A stretch of DNA of 33,032 nt. It comes from Thermoanaerobacterales bacterium. Its GTDB lineage: Bacteria > Bacillota > Desulfotomaculia > Desulfotomaculales > JASEER01. Location: positions 1 through 33,032 of the forward strand of contig JASEER010000005.1 in the NCBI GenBank assembly GCA_030019475.1, read 5' to 3'. Shown here in pieces: positions 23,071 to 30,592 of the stretch. The first letter of the stretch is position 1. Every line of letters starts with the position of its first letter. Made by a program: the position numbers and the translations under genes. Under the pieces are notes generated by a model. That model did not search any database and was not told where the DNA came from. It was given only the letters and a program-made list of their open reading frames with translations.

Positions 23071-23415
23071 TTAATCAGCCAGGCGCAGGGTGTTTCCCGG
23101 CAGGGTGCCGGTTTCGCGCAAGCGGTGGGCGGGAAGCTCGAGCACGTGGCGGGTCCCGCGCACCCACGGGCCGAGCCGGAACGGTGCCAGCGCTTCAACC
23201 GTGTGCAGGACGTGCCAGCCGGCGTCCAGATAAGCCAGGTCGATGGGAAAGCGCATAAACCAGGTGTGAACGTTGCTGCAGGGGGTAAGCAGCAGACCGG
23301 TGCCGGGGGCCAGAGCGGCGCGGCCCATCAGGCCGAGGAGCCGGCGCCCGAAGGTGCCGGCCACCTCCACCTTCACTGCCAGGTCGGTACCCAGGGTGAG
23401 GTCGACGACGCGCAT
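23071..23415 (-). CDS. DUF192 family protein
   Basis: A 114-residue protein with the DUF192 signature: GLMGR near residue 28, then PCSNVHTWFMRFPIDLAYLD near 45-65, and a C-terminal ELPAH block. There is no signal peptide, whereas many relatives carry one. The ATG at 23415 follows the tadC stop by three bases and has GGAG about 11 bases upstream, so it is co-transcribed with the Tad genes. The function is unknown; its position suggests some part in Tad assembly or envelope work. Confidence 0.88.
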   Translation of the reverse strand: MRVVDLTLGTDLAVKVEVAGTFGRRLLGLMGRAALAPGTGLLLTPCSNVHTWFMRFPIDLAYLDAGWHVLHTVEALAPFRLGPWVRGTRHVLELPAHRLRETGTLPGNTLRLAD

Positions 23416-23418
23416 CGC

Positions 23419-24324
23419 TCAAAAACTCCGTAGAATCTGCAGGGCGGCCGGCCCCAGCAGGACGATAAAAGTCGCCGGGAAGATAAAGAAGATGAGGGGG
23501 AAAAGCATCTTTACCGGCGCCTTGAGGGCCCTTTCCTCGGCCAGCTGGCGCCTCTTGAGGCGCATTTGGTCCGACTGCGTGCGCAGGACATTGCCAATAC
23601 GCACCCCCATCTGTTCGGCCATGACTACCGCGCCGATAAAGGTCGTCAGGTCGTCGACCGCCACGCGGTCGGCCACGTCACGCAGCGCCTCCCGGCGGGG
23701 CTTGCCGACCTGGATTTCACGGAGCATCTCCCGCATTTCGGAGGCCAGGGTCCCCTTGGTCTTGTCCACCACTTTTTGCACCGCGCCGTCAAACCCGAGC
23801 CCGGCTTCGATACTCACCGTCAGCAGGTCGAGGGTGTCGGGCAGGGCTTTCTGCACCTCCTGGCGGCGGCGGTTAATGCGTGAGGTGAGATAGAACCCCG
23901 GAGCGGCCCAGCCGGTTATCCCGGCGCCGGCGGCCAGAATGACCCCGGTGGCTGTCGGGAGACCGGTGGCGGCGAGGGCGGCCCCGATAACGACACCGCC
24001 TGCGGCGGTCAGGTAACGCAGGATCGTGAACTCGGAGGCCGTCAAACCTCCGGGACTGCCGGCCAGGGCCAGACGCTTCGTGAGGGCGTTTGCCGCGGGG
24101 CTGGACGGTGCCTGCCTACGCTGAAGGCGGCCGAACAGCGGCTGGAAGAGGCGTCGCCACAGCGGTACCGCCAGTTCAGCCTGCCGGGCGTGTAGGATTT
24201 TATCGCCGGCCGCCAATTCCTCCAGGCGTTGGGTGACGGCCAACCGCTCGCTGTAAAGGCGTTCGAGCAGCAAGAGGACGAAGGCCGTGACGGCCGTTAA
24301 CACCAGGAATACAAGTAGCAGCAA
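23419..24324 (-). CDS. tadC: Tad secretion system inner-membrane protein TadC (GspF family)
   Basis: A 301-residue membrane protein with an N-terminal helix, hydrophobic stretches near 105-145 and a C-terminal one near 275-295. The T2SSF block LPDTLDLLTVSIEAGLGF lies near the middle, followed by MREIQVGKPRREALRDVADR and VAVDDLTTFIGAVVMAEQMG. With TadB it forms the platform on which the ATPase acts. The start is TTG at 24324 with GGAGG upstream. It follows tadB by 41 bases. Confidence 0.92.
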   Translation of the reverse strand: MLLLVFLVLTAVTAFVLLLLERLYSERLAVTQRLEELAAGDKILHARQAELAVPLWRRLFQPLFGRLQRRQAPSSPAANALTKRLALAGSPGGLTASEFTILRYLTAAGGVVIGAALAATGLPTATGVILAAGAGITGWAAPGFYLTSRINRRRQEVQKALPDTLDLLTVSIEAGLGFDGAVQKVVDKTKGTLASEMREMLREIQVGKPRREALRDVADRVAVDDLTTFIGAVVMAEQMGVRIGNVLRTQSDQMRLKRRQLAEERALKAPVKMLFPLIFFIFPATFIVLLGPAALQILRSF

Positions 24325-24365
24325 GTCCCGTTCCCCCTCCGGATCTCGGGCCGAGGATGCACCTG

Positions 24366-25328
24366 CTAGACTTCAATGTTCATAATGTGCCGGACCAGGA
24401 TGACGCCGATAACCTCGGAAACGGTGGCATAGGCGACCATTGCCAGTCCGGCGGGGTTGCCGAACAGTTCGCGCAGGTAACCGGGGTTGATAAGGAGAAG
24501 GACAAGGGCCAGGGCCACCGGCAGCAGGCCGATGATCAGGCCGGAAATCCTTCCCTGGGCGGTAAGGGTCTTGATCTCTCCTTTAATACGCACCCGTTCA
24601 CGGATTGTATCCCGGATCTTGTCCAGGATTTCAGCCAGGTTCCCCCCTACCTGGCGTTGGATGATAACCGCTGTGACCATCAGGTCGAGATCGTCGCTCC
24701 CGACCCTACCGACCAGGGTCTGTAACGCTTCTTCCGTCCCCAGGCCGAGGTTCATCTCCTGCAGGCAGCGGGCGAACTCCTTGCTGATCGGCGGCGGCAT
24801 CTCCCTGCAGACCATTTCCAAGGCCTGGGCGAAGCCGAAGCCGGCCCTCAGTGTATTGCTGATCATCGCCAGCGCATCCCCCAGCTGGGCGTTGAAGGCC
24901 GCCAGCCGGCGCGCTTTAGCCAGGTGCAGGGCAAAAAAAGGTGCGGCGGCGGCAAGGACGGCCAGAACAGCGGCTCCTAAACCCGTGCGCAGTATGAGGC
25001 TGCCCGCCGCCCAGCCGGTGATTCCCGCCAGGATCACTCCGGCGGCGAACTCCTCCCCGCGCAACGGGAAGTCAGCACGAGCCAGGTCCGCGTCCACCCG
25101 GGACCCGAGGCGGCGCAAAGGCATCACGTGCGCCAGCACCCGGACGATGCGGATTATGACGGAAACCGGCTCCGTTTCGGCCGGGTGGGCGTGGGGATCG
25201 CCGTCTGTTTGCGCGCCCAGCCGGTTCAGCCGCTCGAGGACGGCCCTGTCGCCCCGGCCGGCGGCCTGGGCCAGGTACCAGACAAGTAGAGAGACGGAAA
25301 CGAAGGTCAGGAGGAAAATCGGCAGCAT
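24366..25328 (-). CDS. tadB: Tad secretion system inner-membrane protein TadB (GspF family)
   Basis: A 320-residue paralogue of TadC, with an N-terminal helix, a central hydrophobic pair near 95-135 and two C-terminal helices. The T2SSF block is LGDALAMISNTLRAGFGFAQ, then EFARCLQEMNLGLGTEEALQ and DLDLMVTAVIIQRQVGGNLA. It is expected to contact the TadA ATPase. The ATG at 25328 has AAGGGGGG at 7 bases. It lies in the operon cpaB-tadZ-tadA-tadB-tadC. Confidence 0.92.
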   Translation of the reverse strand: MLPIFLLTFVSVSLLVWYLAQAAGRGDRAVLERLNRLGAQTDGDPHAHPAETEPVSVIIRIVRVLAHVMPLRRLGSRVDADLARADFPLRGEEFAAGVILAGITGWAAGSLILRTGLGAAVLAVLAAAAPFFALHLAKARRLAAFNAQLGDALAMISNTLRAGFGFAQALEMVCREMPPPISKEFARCLQEMNLGLGTEEALQTLVGRVGSDDLDLMVTAVIIQRQVGGNLAEILDKIRDTIRERVRIKGEIKTLTAQGRISGLIIGLLPVALALVLLLINPGYLRELFGNPAGLAMVAYATVSEVIGVILVRHIMNIEV

Positions 25329-25354
25329 AGTCGAACCCCCCTTGGGTGGTACAA

Positions 25355-26641
25355 TCAGATCCTGCGGGCAAAAACCTCGGGCCGGATATGTAGCCCCTGA
25401 GCCTCGATCTTTTCCATGAATTTGGGGCGGATCCCGGTGGCCTCATACCGTCCGACGGCCCTGTTCTCGTTATCGACACCCTGCTGGCGGAAAAGGAAAA
25501 TGTCTTGCAGGACAATGACGTCTCCTTCCATCCCCTGGACCTCGGTGATCTGGGTGACCTTGCGCGAGCCGTCCTTAAGCCGGCTCTGGTGTACTATAAG
25601 GTCGACCGCCGAGGCGATCTGCTCCCGGATGGCGCGGACCGGGAGATCCATCCCGGCCATCAGGACCATGGTCTCCAGGCGGGCGAGCATGTCACGGGGC
25701 CCGTTGGCGTGACCGGTAGTCAGAGAGCCGTCGTGACCGGTGTTCATGGCTTGAAGCATGTCAAGCGCCTCCCCTCCCCGGACCTCGCCGACGACGATCC
25801 GGTCGGGCCGCATACGGAGCGCGTTTCTTACCAGGTCACGGATCGTGATCTGCCCCCGGCCCTCAATATTTGCCGGGCGGGATTCCAGGCGGACGACATG
25901 CTCCTGGTGCAACTGGAGTTCCGCCGCGTCCTCGATGGTTACGATCCGCTCGTCTGCGGGGATGAAAGACGACAGGACGTTAAGGGTGGTCGTTTTACCG
26001 CTGCCGGTGCCGCCGGAAACGACGATGTTTAGCCTGGCCCGCACACAGGCCTCGAGGAACCGGGCCATTTCCTGGTTAAGGGTTCCCAGGCGGACCAGGT
26101 CCTCTATCCGGAGTCGCTCCCGCGCAAATTTGCGAATGGTCAATGTGGGACCGTCCAGGGCCAGGGGCGGGATAATTGCGTTGACGCGGGAACCGTCCGG
26201 GAGGCGCGCGTCCACCATGGGCATGCTCTCGTCGATACGGCGCCCAAGCGGGGTGACTATCTTTTCGATGATGTGGAGGATATGTTCATTATCCCGGAAT
26301 TCAACGGAGGTCAACTCCAGGCGTCCTTTTCGTTCCACGTACACCCGGTGCGGGCCGTTGACCATCACCTCGTTAACCTCGGGGTCGTTCAGTAACGGGG
26401 TGATCGGCCCGTAACCCAGGATCTCGTCCACAAGATCCCCGATGATCCGCTGGCGGTCCAGGCGGGGCAGGTATTCGGTGTTCGCCTCCAGGACCTGTTT
26501 GGCCAGACTCTCCACGACCGACGAGGTCAATTCCGCCCCGGTGTCGGGCCGCTTCTGAAGCTCGGCGATAAGCTGCTTATGGAGTACGGCCTTCAACTCG
26601 TGGTATGGTTCGCGTCCGTTCCTTGGTGCACGCTTCAACAA
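25355..26641 (-). CDS. tadA: Tad secretion ATPase TadA/CpaF
   Basis: The 428-residue secretion ATPase powers assembly of Flp-type pili. The N-terminal domain has YGPITPLLNDPEVNEVMVNG. The RecA-like domain has Walker A VSGGTGSGKTTTL, an Asp box VTIEDAAELQL, Walker B IVVGEVRGGEALDML and the His box TTGHANGPRDML. All catalytic motifs are intact. Two TTG codons compete for the start (26641 and 26638); GAGGAG is 2 and 5 bases before them, so the second may be used in practice. Confidence 0.94.
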   Translation of the reverse strand: MLKRAPRNGREPYHELKAVLHKQLIAELQKRPDTGAELTSSVVESLAKQVLEANTEYLPRLDRQRIIGDLVDEILGYGPITPLLNDPEVNEVMVNGPHRVYVERKGRLELTSVEFRDNEHILHIIEKIVTPLGRRIDESMPMVDARLPDGSRVNAIIPPLALDGPTLTIRKFARERLRIEDLVRLGTLNQEMARFLEACVRARLNIVVSGGTGSGKTTTLNVLSSFIPADERIVTIEDAAELQLHQEHVVRLESRPANIEGRGQITIRDLVRNALRMRPDRIVVGEVRGGEALDMLQAMNTGHDGSLTTGHANGPRDMLARLETMVLMAGMDLPVRAIREQIASAVDLIVHQSRLKDGSRKVTQITEVQGMEGDVIVLQDIFLFRQQGVDNENRAVGRYEATGIRPKFMEKIEAQGLHIRPEVFARRI

Positions 26642-26664
26642 CGCTCCTCACTTCCCTCTCCGTT

Positions 26665-27867
26665 TTACAGACTGAACAGGCGGGCGGCGATGGACAAGCG
26701 CGGTGTCTCCTCCGTGTCCTTCTCCTCGGGACTGCACAACTGGCGGGCCAGGGCGCGAATGGCCTGTGTCAGCTTGCCGGCCGGACTGGTGGTCAGGATG
26801 GACTGCCCTTTGTTCAAGGACGTGACGGCGGCTTTCCCGTCCTCGGGGAGGGATGCCAGGCACTTGCATTCCAGCACTCTCTCAATCTCGGCCGTTTTAA
26901 TGCCGCCCTCAAGCCCGGCCCGGTTCAAGACGATGGCCGCCCGGTCCTGAAGATCATGGTCTGTCAAGAAATCGAGCGCGGACCGGGCATGGCGTATGCT
27001 CAACAGCTCCGGGGTCGCCAGGAGCAGGATAAGATCGGCGGCGGACAAGGCGGTTTGCGTCAGGCTGTCGGGCCGGATTCCGGTGTCCAGGATGACGTAC
27101 GAATAACGTTCGGTCAGCAGGTCAAGGGCGTGTTGCAGGGCTTCCGGGGTCACCAGGTAGGCGTCGTCACGGGACGGGCTGCAAAGGACTTTTGTCCCGG
27201 TATAGTGGGAGATGAGGAAGTTGTCCACGGCCACCAGGTCCTCGGTCGAAGATTCATCGACGAGGTCCGCCAGGGTCCGGCGCGCCTTGAGGTTCAACGC
27301 GACCTCAATGTCTCCTTCGCCCGGGACCAGGTCAACCAGGACCGTCTTGCGCCCCTCCTGGGCAAGCGCGGCGGCCAGGTTTACGGCGACCAGCGTGCGC
27401 CCGACTCCGCCGCGCGTTGAAAAGACGGTGATGATCTTCCCCTGCCGGCGGCTCTTGGCCTGGGCCTGGATACCGAGGAGGTTTTGCCGGTGCTTGTGTT
27501 TCTCGTGTACGCGCCGGATGGCCGCGGCCAGTTCGCTGGAGTTGATCGGCTTGACCAGGTAGTCACCGGCGCCGGCGGCCATCGCTTTCCGGATATACTC
27601 CTGCTCGCCCTGGATGGAGACAATGATCACGGCGCTTTCCGGGACCTTGTTGGTGATCTCTTCGGTGGCCGTAATGCCGTCCATCTCTGGCAGGTTGATA
27701 TCCATTAGGATCACGTCGGGCCTCAGGTCCTCGGCCGAGGCGATGGCCACGGATCCGTCGTCGGCCTCACCGACGACCTTTATGTCCTCCTCGAAGAAGA
27801 GCAGGCGCCTGATGTCTTCGCGGGTTCCAGCGACATCGTCCACGATCAGGACCTTGATCGGTTCCAT
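26665..27867 (-). CDS. tadZ: TadZ/CpaE-like protein with receiver domain and atypical MinD-type ATPase domain
   Basis: A 400-residue two-domain protein. Residues 1-120 form a response-regulator receiver domain with D10/D11, D56 in LMDINLPEMDG and K106 in YLVKPI. From residue 143 a MinD/ParA-type domain follows. Its P-loop reads STRGGVGRT: both the signature lysine (R152) and the P-loop lysine (R157) are arginine. In known TadZ/CpaE proteins, which localise the Tad machine, the Walker A box is often degenerate, so ATP hydrolysis may be lost. The ATG at 27867 has GAGGAGGG at 8 bases. Confidence 0.9.
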   Translation of the reverse strand: MEPIKVLIVDDVAGTREDIRRLLFFEEDIKVVGEADDGSVAIASAEDLRPDVILMDINLPEMDGITATEEITNKVPESAVIIVSIQGEQEYIRKAMAAGAGDYLVKPINSSELAAAIRRVHEKHKHRQNLLGIQAQAKSRRQGKIITVFSTRGGVGRTLVAVNLAAALAQEGRKTVLVDLVPGEGDIEVALNLKARRTLADLVDESSTEDLVAVDNFLISHYTGTKVLCSPSRDDAYLVTPEALQHALDLLTERYSYVILDTGIRPDSLTQTALSAADLILLLATPELLSIRHARSALDFLTDHDLQDRAAIVLNRAGLEGGIKTAEIERVLECKCLASLPEDGKAAVTSLNKGQSILTTSPAGKLTQAIRALARQLCSPEEKDTEETPRLSIAARLFSL

Positions 27868-27899
27868 CTTCAGCCCTCCTCGGTTATTGCTCGCGGACT

Positions 27900-28607
27900 T
27901 TAGCGCAATAGGTGATCCTTCCTGGCGCTGGGTATGGACAGGACCTCACTGTCTGCGGGGGAGCGCAGCAGCATTCGGATCGTGCCGCGCTCGGAGCCCA
28001 GGACAAGGTGCTGGGCCTGGGCCGGGGTGACGCCGAGGATAACCGTCTGCGCCTTGTTGCCTTCGCGCTGCCCCCCGGAGGCCGAGGTGCGCTTGGCGGC
28101 CAGGACGCGTACGTTTTGGATAACGGTCGACGTATAACTGTTGGATGTCTCGCCGGCTTCGAGGTCAAAGGTCACCGCCACGTCCACGCGGTCCCCGACC
28201 TTAAGCAGGCCGGAAACCCCGGAGACCTCGTTCACGGCGACGCTGACCGCACGCTCGCCGGGATTCAAAGCCAGGGCCAGGTCCTCAGAAGCCTCTCCTA
28301 CGGCCGCTGTACGGGATTTGAGAATCTGTTCCCCGGGGAGGATCGCTGCCGTGGATGCCTTGCCGGCCACGTCTTCGATTTTGCGGTAGGCGTCGGGGTG
28401 GATGTACGCCGCCGGCACCTTACGATAGGCCAGCGCTTCCCGCTTTATGGGCGTACGGACCGGGATGGGCTCGCGGGCGACCACGACCGACTCGAAATCC
28501 CCCGTACGGCGATAGGTTTCTTCCATCCGGTCAAGATAGAAATAGACGCCGGCCGCTGCCGCCAGGCCGCAGACCAGGGCCACAATAAACAAAAGTCGCC
28601 TGCGCAC
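27900..28607 (-). CDS. cpaB: Flp pilus assembly protein CpaB (RcpC, SAF domain)
   Basis: A 235-residue membrane-anchored protein with one N-terminal helix (about 4-24), a SAF domain (VVVAREPIPVRTPIKREAL near 41-59 and LPGEQILKSR) and the C-terminal RcpC/CpaB domain (GERAVSVAVNEVSGVSGLLKVGDRVDV region, then ILGVTPAQAQHLVLGSERG). In Gram-negatives the partner is a secretin; none is present here. The GTG start at 28607 has AAAGGAGGAG at 4 bases. It is the first gene of the Tad operon. Confidence 0.92.
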   Translation of the reverse strand: MRRRLLFIVALVCGLAAAAGVYFYLDRMEETYRRTGDFESVVVAREPIPVRTPIKREALAYRKVPAAYIHPDAYRKIEDVAGKASTAAILPGEQILKSRTAAVGEASEDLALALNPGERAVSVAVNEVSGVSGLLKVGDRVDVAVTFDLEAGETSNSYTSTVIQNVRVLAAKRTSASGGQREGNKAQTVILGVTPAQAQHLVLGSERGTIRMLLRSPADSEVLSIPSARKDHLLR

Positions 28608-28702
28608 GGGGCTCCTCCTTTCAACCTTTCCCCAATGACCGTCTCGGGCAGTTCCAGCGTATCATGCCGTCCCCTTCCCGTTCATCGGACAGGGGCCTCA
28701 TT

Positions 28703-28716
28703 TTGACTTGGGTCAA
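28703..28716. promoter_or_regulatory. FNR/CRP-family-like palindrome upstream of the Tad operon
   Basis: TTGAC-TTGG-GTCAA is a perfect 5-4-5 inverted repeat with the same geometry as FNR boxes (TTGAT-N4-ATCAA). It lies 96-109 bases before the cpaB start. It overlaps a second inverted repeat, CTTGGG (28707-28712) with CCCAAG (28721-28726). No clear -35/-10 pair was found in this interval. Confidence 0.4.
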
Positions 28717-28735
28717 GAGTCCCAAGCCCTAACAC

Positions 28736-28756
28736 AAAAAGCCCGGGTATCCGGGC
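28736..28756 (-). terminator. Rho-independent terminator after gpsA
   Basis: On the minus strand GCCCGG-ATAC-CCGGGC forms a 6-bp GC-only stem with a 4-base loop, then TTTTTGTG. It is 27 bases after the gpsA stop at 28784. Confidence 0.88.
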
Positions 28757-28783
28757 GGTTCGGTCAGGGTTTGAGGTGTAAGG

Positions 28784-29824
28784 TCACTCAGGCGTTTTCC
28801 AGGCGATGCCGTAGAGGGCGACCTCTTCGATTTCGTGTCTCCGTTGACGCGTCATCAGCAGGTTGACACCTTCGCTGGGCGTCAGACCCTCAAAAAGGAT
28901 GGCATAGACCTGCCGGGCGATGGGTAGCTCGACGCCGAAGCGGACGGCCAGGCGGGTGGCGGCGCGGGTGGTGCGCACCCCCTCAACGATCTGGCTGACC
29001 TCGACCAGGGCTTCTTGCACGCTGAGTCCGCGGCCGACGGCCATCCCGAAACGGCGGTTGCGGCTATGCATGCTCGTGCAGGTAACGATAAGATCCCCGA
29101 CTCCGGTGAGCCCGGCGAAGGTGAGGGGGTTGGCTCCCATGCGCACGCCGAGGCGGGTGATCTCGGCCAGGCCGCGGGTCATGAGGGCGGCGCGGGTGTT
29201 ATCGCCGAAACCCAGGCCATCGGAGACCCCGGTAGCAACGGCGATGATGTTCTTCAGGGCGCCGCCGGTTTCGACGCCGGTGAGGTCCCGGTTGGTGTAG
29301 ACCCGGAGGCAGGGAGACATGAACAGGTCCTGGGCAAATTCTGCCACGGCGGAAACCGGGGAGGCCGCCACCAGGGCGGTGGGCATGGCCCGCCCCAACT
29401 CCTCGGCGTGGCTTGGTCCTGACAGGGCGCAGTAACGCTGCAGTTCCCGATCGCCGGTCAGATCGGCCCAGACCTGGGAAAGCCTGCGCAATGTATCTTC
29501 CTCGATGCCCTTGGCGGCGTTGATTACCGGGACCGGGGGCAGGTAGGGCCGGGCCAGGGATACGGTTTCGCCGAAGGCATGCGAAGGCACGGCGAAGACG
29601 ACCGCTTCTGAGCCGCGCAGTGATGCGGGAAGATCGGCGGTAACGGTCACCCCGGAGGGGATAGACACCCCGGGAAGGTAGCGGGTGTTCTCCTTCACGT
29701 CTGCCAATACCGCGGCGTGGGAAGCGCTGCGTGCCCAGAGACGGACGCGGTGCCCCGACCGCGCCAGATGGCAGGCCAGGGCGGTGCCCCAGCTCCCCGC
29801 ACCCAGGATGCTTACGGTAGCCAC
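28784..29824 (-). CDS. gpsA: Glycerol-3-phosphate dehydrogenase [NAD(P)+]
   Basis: Reduces dihydroxyacetone phosphate to sn-glycerol-3-phosphate for phospholipid synthesis. The 346-residue protein has the N-terminal Rossmann loop GAGSWGTALA (8-17), FAVPSHA, NAAKGIE, the active-site block LSGPSHAEE and catalytic K191 in GGALKNIIAVATG, then GLTGVGDLIVTCTS and SRNRRFG. Length is typical. The GTG start at 29824 has GAGAGGA 7 bases upstream. It follows purQ by 18 bases and is probably co-transcribed with it, an unusual neighbour for a purine gene. Confidence 0.95.
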   Translation of the reverse strand: MATVSILGAGSWGTALACHLARSGHRVRLWARSASHAAVLADVKENTRYLPGVSIPSGVTVTADLPASLRGSEAVVFAVPSHAFGETVSLARPYLPPVPVINAAKGIEEDTLRRLSQVWADLTGDRELQRYCALSGPSHAEELGRAMPTALVAASPVSAVAEFAQDLFMSPCLRVYTNRDLTGVETGGALKNIIAVATGVSDGLGFGDNTRAALMTRGLAEITRLGVRMGANPLTFAGLTGVGDLIVTCTSMHSRNRRFGMAVGRGLSVQEALVEVSQIVEGVRTTRAATRLAVRFGVELPIARQVYAILFEGLTPSEGVNLLMTRQRRHEIEEVALYGIAWKTPE

Positions 29825-29842
29825 AGGACGTTCCTCTCTCCT

Positions 29843-30592
29843 TTACATTTCGCGCGCGTAGCGCACGGCGTTCGCAAAGATCGGCAGCCCGTGGGGCTCG
29901 TCTGCCATCCCCCGCCGCCAGTTGGGGTGCTGGGTGGGCAATACAAAGCGTTCGGGGTGGGGCATCAAGCCCATCACCCGTCCGCTGGGGTCGCAGATTC
30001 CGGCGATGGCGCGCAGGGAACCGTTGGGGTTGTACGGGTTGTAACGGAAAACCACCAACCCCCGGCGCTCGATGTCATCCAGAAGCGGTTCCGGCGCCAG
30101 GAATTTCCCTTCGGCGTGGGCGACCTGATAGCTGAGTGTCCTTCCTTCCATTCCGGCCGTGAAGACACACGGGCCTTTTTCAACTTTCAGAGTGACCCAA
30201 CGGCAGACAAAGTGCCCGCAGTCATTACCCATCAAAGTGGCGCTGATCTCCCCCGGGCGTACGTACGGCAAAAGCCCGGTACGCACCAGGACCTGAAAAC
30301 CGTTGCAGATACCGAGGACCGGCCGCCCGTGCGCGACGAAATTCTGCAGTTGGTCCTGGAGACGGGAGATCAACTCCACGGCCAGGATTTTGCCGGACAG
30401 TACGTCGTCGCCGTAAGAAAAGCCCCCCGGGATAGCCATCAGGGCGTAGTCGGTAAGGCGCTTGAGCCCCGACCGTAGCTCGTTAACGTGTACGAAATCG
30501 GGCTGGGCTCCGCAGATCTCAAAGGCAAAAGCCGTTTCCCGGTCGCAGTTGGTGCCGTCGGTGCGCAGGATACAGACTCTCGGCCGGATCAC
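29843..30592 (-). CDS. purQ: Phosphoribosylformylglycinamidine synthase, glutaminase subunit PurQ
   Basis: Class I glutamine amidotransferase that delivers ammonia to PurL in the fourth step of purine synthesis. The 249-residue protein has the catalytic cysteine C96 in GICNGFQ, H212 and E214 in MPHPER, and the oxyanion-side PGGFSYGDD block. The GTG start at 30592 overlaps the purL stop (GTGA), indicating translational coupling and equal expression. No separate purS gene lies between them. Confidence 0.95.
   Translation of the reverse strand: MIRPRVCILRTDGTNCDRETAFAFEICGAQPDFVHVNELRSGLKRLTDYALMAIPGGFSYGDDVLSGKILAVELISRLQDQLQNFVAHGRPVLGICNGFQVLVRTGLLPYVRPGEISATLMGNDCGHFVCRWVTLKVEKGPCVFTAGMEGRTLSYQVAHAEGKFLAPEPLLDDIERRGLVVFRYNPYNPNGSLRAIAGICDPSGRVMGLMPHPERFVLPTQHPNWRRGMADEPHGLPIFANAVRYAREM

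Noticed and set aside
22976-23075. AGGGCTTAAT occurring at 22976-22985 and again at 23066-23075
   Set aside because: One copy is partly inside the DUF192 stop region; two chance copies of a 10-mer 90 bases apart have no further supporting structure.
22080-23258. Long plus-strand open frame of 392 codons
   Set aside because: Antisense to the alcohol dehydrogenase and DUF192 genes, both clearly real.
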